Shown in pieces: positions 23,901 to 35,900 of a stretch of DNA of 64,000 nt. Origin of the DNA: Nilaparvata lugens. Lineage: Eukaryota; Arthropoda; Insecta; Hemiptera; Delphacidae. The stretch's first letter is position 1; the number at the start of each line of letters is the position of its first letter. The notes under the pieces are model-generated. The model worked only from the letters and a program-made list of their open reading frames with translations, made no database searches and was not told the DNA's origin. Made by a program: the position numbers and the translations under genes. The stretch lies in the NCBI RefSeq assembly GCF_014356525.2, contig NC_052506.1, positions 22,954,707-23,018,706 on the forward strand, in the 5' to 3' direction.

Positions 23901-26900
23901 CATTGAGATGTTAAGGGAGCAGGTTTTTACCGGATGAAGTATTTCATTAGGGCTACTTGAACAGTTGATTAAAAATGAAACATTTCACAGTCCCTTTTTT
24001 CCAAAACTTTAGCTGTTGTTTGCATTGTGAAATTGTGAATAAATGAATAATTGAAAGTTTAATATTGTTGTTGGTTAGATAGTAGAGAGCTGTGTGGTGG
24101 CGCTTGGCCCGATGTTCGCCGTGTTGAAGAAGGAGAAACTGGGCGACCAGACGAGTCGCCTCGTCAACCTGCTGCTCGGCCTCTATCGCAAAGGCTCGGT
24201 CGTCTCCAACTATGTTGTCACACAGTGCTTGGCGCATGCGCTGTTCGTGGCGCCGTCCTCGTCGCTAGAGGTGCACGTCGACGTTCTACTGCAGTGTCTC
24301 GGATCCATGGTGAGTAGCCTCGCTAAAGTAGAATTTACACTATAGTGAGGTACACCTATCGTAGCCTCGCTAGAGTAGAGTTTAAACTATAGTGAGGCCA
24401 ACGTTATAATCGTTGTGGAGAAAGATAGGAGAAAAGCGTTGCCGATTTTCTGTCTTGCCACTGCCTTCTGTAAAAGATTGCACTGATGCACTACCTCCGT
24501 AAACAAAGCCGTAGTGCATTCGTGTGACTTCAGCACAGGTAGGTCTCCTACACCAATAAAAATTAGTTGATTTTACTGATGTATATCAGCTAGTGTTTTT
24601 ATTAGTCTAGTAGCCCTACCTGTGCTGACGTCTTATGAATGCACTACGGCTTTGTTTACGGAGGTAGTGACTGATACCGGTATATTTGATGTAATATTAA
24701 CTGTTCATTCCAGTTCAAAATAACCTACTATATTTTATTCGTCAAGAGAATATATTTTTTCAATGATTTACTAAGAAATGTTCATAATTGATTATATTTC
24801 TACATTGTTAAAAACGATTTGGTATCATTGCAGAGCTAGAAAAGGGTAGTGCTATCAGCTTTGTCGAATGATAGACAAGGTTAGCAACACCAATGTTAAT
24901 GAAATACTGCCAAAGACCGCTCTATATAGAGTCCACATTAGTCAGGTTTCCTTGAATTCAAGAGAACTAGAAACTACAAAAACATAAACTTGAAATCACT
25001 ATACCAATGTAAATCTTTCTTCAAGTTTTCATGAATTTAAGTTTTGTCGATCCAAAACATGAATCTGAAAGTTTTCTTGAATCAAGTAGATGTTAAAAAT
25101 GTTTGACTTTTGCATTCAACTTGTATCTTGAAGGTACAATCCGACCTACAAATGGGGAAAATGAGATGAAAACAGTGGTCCGTCAATGTAGAATGTAGAA
25201 AACTAAATGATTACGGTAAATCTGCAAAACTTGAAGAAGGATCTACATTGGTTTAGTGGATTCAAGTTTATGTTCTTGTAAACTTGACTTCAAGTTTGCA
25301 CAATACATTTATTTTATACGAAACTTGAGTTCAAGTAAACTTGACTAATGTAAACGAACCTTAACGATTCGTTCAATTTAATAAACTTCATTTGAAATTA
25401 ACAGATGATTTCAACCAAAGTTTAAGAAGATTTATTTCATCAGCGAGAACGTACTGTGATCTGTGGTCTAGTGGATAAAGTGCTTGCGCTAAAGCCCTAC
25501 GAATTTACTTTTTTATGTCAAAATTAAGGCTGTGTTTTTAAACTACAGTTCAGGTTAGATTAGAAGGGCAGTGACATGTCATAACAATCGGCCAACATTC
25601 AATTCAATTCAAACATTTATTTGTAATATGCCCCTAGAAAGCTAGAAAATTGCAAGTATATATTATATACTAGCAGGTAACCCGTGCTCCGCAAGGGTCT
25701 AATTAAAAACTTGACTTACTGAAATCTTGACCTACTGAAATCTTGAAGAATTTAAAGTAGGTCCATAACCATCGTCGGTAAATTAAGAATCTATATGCAA
25801 AATTTCAAGTTAATCAGTCCAGTAGCTAAGACGTGATGATGCGTCATTCGTGTACTTCCTATCCCGTATTTGTATAAGCCAATTCTTTTCTTTATTATAT
25901 TATAGATGATTTTTTACAGGTGATCATTATTCCAGATTACAAAAACCCTCAAACTGTGAAGAACCATAGTGAGGTGCTACGATGCTATGATAGAATAGGT
26001 AAGAATTGAAAATCGATTTGATTAAATCAGTTTTCCACAAAATAATATTATATTTTCCTTCACTTAATATAAAGTACTAGAAAGTTTTAGAACCTAAAAC
26101 AGAATAACATTACAACATGAATGAAAGCTATACTCGTTTAGCTTTGTACTCATTTTTTTCCAATAAGTCTACTCAATGTTGAATTGTATTTGAACTTTGA
26201 CATGGTCATGTGTTCCTCTTGAAATATACTTGTTAGTTATTAAATGAATTGGAATTTCAGCAACCGTTACCTTATCTTGTTGATCATTCGACAAGTTGCT
26301 GTTCACGAAGAATTTAGATCTATCTCTGAAGATTAGGTCATCAATTTCATTTGTCGCTAATACTGAAACTTTTGTTTCTATTCTGTAATTCATGCTAATT
26401 CTATTTAGTCCACAACTATATCGACTAGGCCTAACGTAGAAGAAGATATTCCTGTCGCCATGTTCAGGTGAAATAATCAGAGTAAGATCACAAAACTTGA
26501 TCCAAGTTTTGGTTGTTTTACACGATGCACAAGCGCTCTTCAAAGAAATTACAAATGTATGTGAGTATTGAAATGTTTCTGATGTGACTGATTTAGGCAG
26601 AAAGCTACGTTGCATTTGTACCACCGACAGATCTACAGGCATGGGTTTCGAATATGATTGCAAAAGATTGCTCTCTATAGCACGTTTCTCGGTTGGTGTG
26701 AGCAGCAAAGACTTTTCAATAAGTTTGGTGAACTCTCCCCTACTGATTGTGAGAAACCGTACGTACTTTTTCAGATGATTAAAACTAGATGCCAATTCAC
26801 TATCACCAATTTGTCTGCGAGCTGCTTCAGCCAGAGCCCATTTCTCAAACAGATTGAACACCTCGATTTCCGATTTCAAACTCAGACTCCGAGACTTGAG

Positions 26901-29900
26901 AATCAATTTGATTGTTTCGGCTTTGGCTGTTGGGAAATAGTCACTGTCAACTATTTGGTCGGTTTTCTCTTCCATAATTTTTAAACACAGCTCTTCGAAT
27001 TCGGGTGCATTGCACGTTTCACAATGCTCATAGAATTCCAGTACCTCGGAGGGATTCAGTTGTTTTTTAATGTAGTTCATGCATCCCTTGTTGAGTTCAG
27101 GAATTATATATTTGCGAGCCGCTATGTAAGTTGAGAGGGCGTGAATTGCAGATGTGAATCTCACCTCACCTGTATAGATGAAATGCTTCATGGATTCGAA
27201 TCCTTCAAAGTCCAGATCGTCGATTTTCACAGCGTTTTCTTCCTTCAAATCGCCGTAGAACATTGCTTGGAACACCTCGCTCGCCACCGAGAACAGGAAT
27301 TTATGTCCTTGGATTGCAGTATTGTCAGGACCGACTATGAATTTGCAATCGTAGCCGATGCCGTTGTTTGAAGCTTGGAGAAAGCGGTTTTTGAATTTTC
27401 CGTATGAGCGACTCATTTTGAAATCTTAATATCCCGTTATTCAATTGAAAATAATTTGTAAGTTGATGTTAGTCTAGACCGTCCGTAATGCACTTGTAAA
27501 TTGGTGTAAAAATGATCACAATTCAACACTGCCACTAACAATAACAATCACTATCAACGCCAGTCAAGTTTCAACTGAAATTTTCAAGCTGAATACAGAT
27601 TACTAAATATCAAAGCAACCTCAAGATAATCAATTCTAAGTGAGAGTTACGGTACAGATATATTAATTCGGTTGGAGTACAATACTATATTGATAAGCAG
27701 CTGCAATCTTGAGAACTATATCTGACTCAGCGGCTAAAAGATAAGATAAAGCTGTCATCAACTATTCCCTGTGCTTATTCAATTACTATTTATATAAAAA
27801 GAATGTTGTCACGACGAGTCTTGTTTTCTATTGGTCTATCGCTTTGACGGCGACAAGATTTGAATCTTTATGCTTTATTATATTATAGAAAAATAGTTAT
27901 TATTATACTGAATTATAAATTAAATGTTGCCAACCACACCAAAGACTTCTACTAATGGAACTGAGTGAACAGCTAGAAGGAAATTCGATGAGAGCTTCTA
28001 TTCAAAAATTATTTGCCATCCCGGGAATCGAGAAGTGGCTTAGTAAAATGTGTTCAACTCTTATAATTGAATAATTTAGCAAGCATATTTTTTACACTCT
28101 CTTATTATTATAATGTTAACAGTGTTATTACACTGTTGAATGTTATGAAGTGTAAAATATGAATAGTCTAGCTACTGAATTTATCGTAAAATGAAATTAT
28201 AATAGTCTACTATAAGCTCATTTCATGCATTAGGAATATGCGTTTTAAATATAATCAAGAAGTATTGTAAACTAACTTCGTTGAGCATAAATAGTATGTC
28301 ATTCATTTCTAGTTTCCCGTTATTGGTTCAACGCAAAAAGAATCTTACATAAAATAATTTATGATACGAAATCGTCAATTGATCATTATTATTTGTCGTC
28401 GAAAAATGATCAATTAACGATTTCTTAATTGTAATAATTGCTAAATGCCAACTCAAGCTAATTCTAATGGAGATATAATAGATTATCAATATTTCAAGCA
28501 AAGACAAATTGACTACAAATATCAGTTTTTATAAAAATGGTAAATTTTTAATTCCTATTGAAATTACTTTTGCAATTATGTTGACAAATGAGTAAATTGT
28601 GCATGGTTCTCTATTCATTTGTAGATCTGAAAAAATAATTTCCAAGCATATCGTATCTGTAAAATTGAAAAAAAAATAAATTAAATTAAAAATTGAAATT
28701 TTTAGTTTGAATTCTACATCTTTACTACTTATTTCTGCACTCTTCACAGCCAATCATTTCCGAGACCGTCTGACCGATCACCTGCTGAGAAATCTGAACA
28801 ACAACTCCGACCGAGACAGGGTGGAGGGCTTAATAGTGACCGCCCACCTCCTGTCGGGCACTGAAAATGCTCTCCTGCCTCGGCTGCCTGATATTGTGAC
28901 TGCGCTGCGGTCGCTCATCCCCAATCAGTCCATGAAGGTCAGTGCTCATGCTGTAGTGAGGTCCACCTTTTTAAGTCAGCACTCGATTAAAATGGGTAAT
29001 TGTGTTATAATGGCGGTATTTTATTCACATAGATGTTGCTATCTTTGGCTGTGATTAGACAAAGCAGATAACGCTATCTCTTTGCAGCTCTGCAACATTG
29101 CCAGATTGTTTCTGAACCATGTAAAAATGTAGTCAATTACCAAAGTATTTCATCTAAATTATGAAAATTTATAATCAAATCAATGTAAATTATATTTTCT
29201 TGACGAATAAAATGTAATTGATTATTATCAATAAGAATTAACAGTTAATATTACTTCAGATATACCGGAATCAGCAATTTACTATAGAAGGCAGTGGCAA
29301 CGCAGAGTATCGGCAACGCTGTTGGTACTATCTTTTCTCATGACTTCATAACTTGGACCTCAAATTAGATCTCAATTCAATATCAAATTCGGGTCATTTA
29401 TTTTTCTAAATGAGTCGTGTCTGATATGAGCTTATAAAGGGTGCTAGAGATCTACGCTAGAGATCTACGAAATAAATTGGATGGTTTTTAGTTTGAAGTC
29501 ATGGTGAAATTTGGACAATAATGTAATTTCTACAGGTTAACCAAATCGTTAGCAAACAATAAACAATACAATCACATTAAAATACAGAGATAAAATAAGC
29601 AAGCATGGACCCACCTTAATCTTTTCACATTTGAATTGTTGGTTTCCAGTCTGGGTTTTTTAGTCGAAATCTATAGTATAGTTTTTGTAAACTTGGACCT
29701 AACTTTATTTTTGACATCATTCTTGTTGACTATATAACTAAACCAAGCAATTGTAGGACGAATTTCAGCTTTTTTCTCTCTTGATATTTACTTGATAATG
29801 ATTCATACATTGGGGTAAGCTATTTTGTAACTGGAACTAGTTGTAGCTATTCTGTATGTAGAAAAGATATCCAAAAAATGTTTGAATGTGTTTCTTATCA

Positions 29901-32900
29901 AATATGTTTATTGTCTTTAATGCTGTGCAAAGGCTAAAAATAAACTTTCTATTGGTGATATTTAACAAAGTTTTTTGATTTGTATATCATCAAGCTATCA
30001 AAATGAAAAAGTTTCTGGTAACCATTTTTCCCCCATCATTACTTTTTGTGGTATGAGCGCCTAAAGTTTAAATTTTTTGGACAGAACATTTCAAATTCGG
30101 TAGGAGATTAATCGATGAGATTTAGAGGATAAATTTCCTATTGTATTGTTCATTGAATAAAACAAAACATTTTCGAAAATATCAATTTTTTAGAAAGCTA
30201 TTCAATTTACCAAAAATAACTCAAAAGTTATTTTTGGTCATTTTTAGTCAATTGAATAACTTTCTCAAAAAATTATTTTTCATTTTTTTTTGTTTTATTC
30301 AATCAACAATACCATGGAAAATTTATCCTCTAAATCTCATTGATTAATCTCTTACTGAATTTGAAATTTAAACTTTAGGCGCTCATATCTCGAAAAGTAA
30401 TGATGAGAAAAAAATGTTTTCCTGAGAAAACTTTTCCATTTTGATAGCTTGATGATATACAAATCGAAAAACTTTGTAAAATATCACCAGTAGAAAGTTT
30501 ATTTTTAGCCTTTGCACAGCCTCATCTAGTGATGATGTATGGAATTTCTTATTTTATTTTGCAGGTGAAGAAAGCTCTGTTGAAGGCTATAGTGGCTCTA
30601 ATGTGCAGAGGCAATGTCGACAACTGTTCCGATTTCATAGAATTTATAGTGAAACATTGTTGTCCTCCTACAAATCAGAACGCGGTGAGTTATTAGAACT
30701 GCAACTAAACACTGATTTTATGAAACATGACTTCTAATCCTTGGTTGAAAATTATGATCCCTAGATGAGTTAGGGCTACTTTGATGGCGCATTACGGGAA
30801 AACTAAGAGAAATCGACATTCTCAGTACAATTTTGGGTTGATTTAGTTTATACACGTTCATTGTATATCCTCAAAAAAGGACAAAGGAGTCGAAGGACAA
30901 CGAAATTGACCTGTATGATGGTTCAATGAATATGTGTTAAACATTTGAGCCGACGATTGTTTGCTCGACGAAAACTTGAGATTGAGGAAATCAATCTAAA
31001 TTTCATCAAATTAAATTTTTATCAATCATCTTTCTCGAACCTATCAAAAATATATATTATATCAAACTATTATAATTATATATGAAAATATATATGTAAA
31101 TTATTTACTTAGTTCAATTCCTTAATAATTTAAGGATCAATTTCGTTTTCAAAAACTATATGAATATTATTTTGAGATACATATGAGAGCACAAGGTAAT
31201 ATCTCATAATTGCTCTCTTGACACATAAACCAAATAAACAAGTGGAAATGCAATATGTTATACAAATATTGAAATAAATAAAAAGTCTTGACGAAAAGTC
31301 TCCGGTGAAAAATATTCAGTGCAGAAAATTCAAACACAATTTATTTCAGATAACAGATTAAATAAACACATAAAATAATAAGTAACTTGCTCAATGCAAT
31401 TGTAAATTGTAGTGAAGACTGTTTTGGGCTTAATGCCTGTAGTCTTCTTTGTTCTGTAATAAATAAATAAGTGAATAATAAAAGAAAAAGTCTCTATGTA
31501 GAATGTATTATTCGAAAAAATCTTGAATATAGTGATACAGTAATAAGTTACTTTTTGGTTTCTCTTTTAAAACGTTACATAGTATTTATAAGGCATTACA
31601 ATTTATTAAATCTCCTTCGTTGAAGATGCTTTTGCTTGCTTGAATTTGTTCTTGATGGCAATAGAGAGATGATTTGACTTGAATGTTTGATGAGATCAGA
31701 AGTGGGACGACTCGAGCGAAGACCTGCTGTCGATGTGTGCGAGCACAGTGTTCCTGTTGTGCAGCACGGTGGCGGGCGTAGAGCGGCTGATGTGGAGCGT
31801 GCTGCAACGGCTGCTTCTGTTGCCCGAGTATGAGCCAGCGTGCACCACTGTGGCCAAGTCGCTGGCGCACCTCGCTGCAAAGATCGACCATGACAAAACG
31901 CCTGGTAACCACTTTTCAAATACTATTTTTTCGAAAACTTTCAGTTGTTTCTTATGAGAGTGTTCACGCATAGTAACGTCTGCTAACCAGTTCTTTCTTA
32001 TGGAAGTGCTCACACCAAAATGCCTGGTAAGCAGATGGCTCTTGTGGGAGTGTTCACGCAGTGTTCACGCCTGCTAAGCTGTTCCTTCTTATGGGAGTGT
32101 TTACACCAAAACACATAGTAAGCAGTGTTCATACTAAAATACCAGGTTGAATTGAATTGAAAATTTCTTTATTCATCAAAATGCACAAAATACATCTGAA
32201 CAGTGTCAAATTACAACAAGAATTATTAATATCGTCACAAAATCAGCATATCGTCAAAAGGTAAGCAGTTTATTCTTAGGCTGGCCACTAACGGTAGAAC
32301 ATGCTTGTACATGCATGTTCATCATGCACATACACATGTTCATCATAAAAACACTTCACTTACATGGGCTACTTTTGTACAAATTAATAAAAACAATATA
32401 AAAACCTTGTAGTACCCTTTATTGAAAAAAAATCTTTTAAATTCTTTTGACCCTAACTTAGGTCATTTTCAAGTTGACATTTCAACTATACTAAAGTATA
32501 AACTAATTTTAAAGTTTTTTTTATAATAAAGGGTACTACAAGGTTTTTATATTGTTGTTATTAACATGTTCATCATGTATGTTTTGTCATCAGCGAGAGC
32601 ATTCTAACATAAAAAAAACAATAAATAACTACTTCAAATCATGTTACAAAAATAAGTTAACCTCAATAGATCAGCGAAGAAAAAATAAATAACAAAAAAT
32701 CGAAGATACAAAAACTTTTGCTCGAAGCCTTTATAGTTGTGATGACACAACCACGTATGACAACATGTTTTTTAAACACATTGTTCATCACATGGTTCAT
32801 CATGCATGTCCTATCGTTAGTGTCCAGCCTTAGCAGTTCATAGCACTTCATATGTCAATGTTCACACCAAAACACATTGTAAGCAGTTGGTTGTCATGAG

Positions 32901-35900
32901 GGTGTTCATACCAAAACTCTCGGTAAGTTGTTTCTTCTTATGGGAGTGTTCACACAATAACGCCTGGTAAGCAGTTGTTTTTTATGGCAGTGTTCAAGCA
33001 TTGTAAGAAATGTGTGAACACTCCCATAACAGTCAATAGTATTCTTCCTCAACATTTAGAAAAATAATAAAAAACTATTTGGACATCATTCAAATTAAAA
33101 TTTGAAAAATATTATTCAAAAAAAAGCCTACCTTCTTTAAAGCATACAAGTTTTTCTTCTTCTTCGGACGTAAATGATGGTGATAGAATGCCCGATCATT
33201 ATAAATTTTATTCCAATTTCAAACTAGAAATTTAGTTTATCAAAATTTTGTGTACCTACTTTTGCAGATGAAAATGCTGGTAATGAAGTGCCCGAACCAC
33301 AGGAAATGATAGTTCGAATTTTGGCGCTTCTCGGGTCACCACTTCACGGCAATAGGGGACCGCATCTCCTCAATTTCCTGATGCATTTTTCCACAAAAAT
33401 CAACGACAAGGTCAAGTCGATATGGGACTTCAAAATTCCGCAACTAGTGAACTATTTGGAAGGTGAGCAATTTTAATTGTATCATTCCTCATCATATTTT
33501 TCAGAATATGGTTCTCTCTAGTACATACTAACTTACACTTTGTATTACTGTTACTTACTTACTTACTCCTCAGCTCTACAGGTCTTTACAACCCTTGGCC
33601 TCCCTCACATAGCCTCTCCATCTGTCTCTATCCTCGGCCTGCCTCCTCTAGTTACGAACTCCAAGCGTCCTTAGATCACATCATCCGTCCACCTATTTCT
33701 CGGTCGATCTTTTCTTCTTCTGCTATAATATATCCTCTCCTACCATATACATTTCACTATTCTTCCATCTCCCATTCTCAACATATGCCCCATCCATCTT
33801 ATTCTGCCAACTTTAATCGACCGCACAATGTCTTCATTCTTTAATAATTCCTCTATTTCAAAAACTCTGTCTTTGCATATCTCCAGCAGTAAGCACCCAT
33901 GTTTCCGATCCGTAAAACACCACCGGCCTCACCAATGCTTTGTATAATTGTATTACTGTTACTATGAGTAAAGGGTGGCGAAGATGGATAGGGTGGTTTT
34001 AAAATACATGTAAAACTGTCTATTTTGAATGTATTGAATTGACTTTCTGAATATTGGCTCTCTGAAAGCAACAGGAACCTGACTAACTGAAAACTTGACG
34101 TACTGAAGTTGCCTATCTTGGATTATTCTTGATCAACTGATTTTTTGATGAAGTGTATGTCACCCTTATTCTCGAAATGAAATGAAAATATTCTTTATTA
34201 GGAATAGTACCCCCCCCCCCCTACACACAGATGGATAGTCTAGTAGGGGATTCCAAAATATGTTGTATATTTTATTTTATATTCGTGTATTTGGAAAATA
34301 AATCGAATTTAATTGAGTTTGTTCTTCATAGGTTCAAATTCAAATTCATTTATTTGCCATAAAATAATACAGATTGATAAAATAAATATTCTAACTTACA
34401 AAATGGCACTACCGGTAAAGAAAACTTGTGCGCCGGCAGTGAGTTCGAACAACTAGGTACAGCAAACATGTCAATAGAAAGAAAAAGAGCTTATTCAAAC
34501 CACTAGAATACGGTAACTAATATTATGGAAAACCAGGTCACATCACAAAACTTACAAACGATAAGACAAAGTAACAAAATCACAAGCAAATAACAAACTT
34601 AAAAAGACCAATTCAAGGAAGCCATGACAATTTTTTTTAATATGGATATCATAAGCAGAGCCCCCCATATCTCAATTCCATATTGGAAAAGTGATTGCGC
34701 ATAAGCATAATAAATCTTTTTCATTATTACCAAATCAGCTATTTGATTTAGTTTATAAAACTTATAAATTAGATATTTAAGCCGTCTGCACATATATTCA
34801 ATATGAGTATCCCATTTTATATGATCATCCATCATTATACCCAAATATTTTAAGGATTTCACCTTTTCAATAAAAGGGCAATCACAATCCACATGATTTA
34901 ACAAAGCGTGAGAATGCATTTGTAAAGACAAGGTTTGTACTGGTTGACCTATTTCAGTAGGAGAAAAAGTCATAAATTTAGTCTTCTTCAGGTTCATGGT
35001 GAGTACATGTCTATCAAACCATGATTTTACAATTCTCAAGCCCTCATTTGCATTGTTATATACATCCCCCCATGACACACCAGAAAAAACAAGAGCCGTG
35101 TCATCAGCAAATAAAATTACTCTGCAGTTAGGTATTTCCAGATTCAAAAGGTCATTAACATAAATCAAAAAGAGCAACGGTGAAAGGACTGTGCCTTGAG
35201 GAAGACCAAATACAGAAAGATTTTTCAAACTTGTTTTACCATTAACTGTCAAATATTGAGAGCGATCCGTTAGATAACTCGCAAACAAATCGTTTGCTAT
35301 GCCCCTAACTCCACAATTATATAATTTTTGCAATAGTATTTTGTGTGGTATGGAATCAAACGCCTTTGCAAGGTCTAAAAAAACTGATAGTGTTTTATGC
35401 TTGGATTTGAAATTGTTATTTATGATGTTAGTTAAGTGGAGAACAGCATCAGTGGTTGACTTACCAGATTGAAACCCATATTGATTACTATGAATGAATT
35501 TTATTTTATCTAGGAAACAAACTAATCTAATTTTGATCACTTTTTCAAATATTTTGATAGACTACTTAAAAGACTTATAGGTCTATAATTTCCAGGTTGT
35601 GTATGATCACCAGTTTTGTGAAGAGCTATCACTTTTGCAATTTTGAACTTTTTTGGGGAGTAGCCTGATAGAAAACATTTATTAATTATATATTCCAACG
35701 GTTTTACTATGAACTGAGAAATTTTTTTTCAAGAACACCACTGACATCAACACCTGTTGCTGCATTGTTTTTCAAAGATTTTATCACATCAAGTATTTCA
35801 GTGCTGTTGGTTGGGTTGAAAAAAATGCTGTTATTAGGACTGGGGGATAATGAGTCAGTATTTCAATATTATGGATATCATCCTGGATTCGACTCGCATA

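Noticed and set aside
25459..25500. tRNA-like A box (TGGTCTAGTGGATAAAGTG)
   Set aside because: No B box or T arm follows within tRNA length; at most a truncated SINE head.
26584..26984. Plus-strand frames of 64-108 codons over the BTB gene
   Set aside because: Antisense shadows of the BTB-BACK coding sequence.
31586..32013. Three overlapping minus-strand frames of about 105 codons
   Set aside because: All lie across exon 10 and are shadows of its GC-rich coding sequence; none has recognisable wording.
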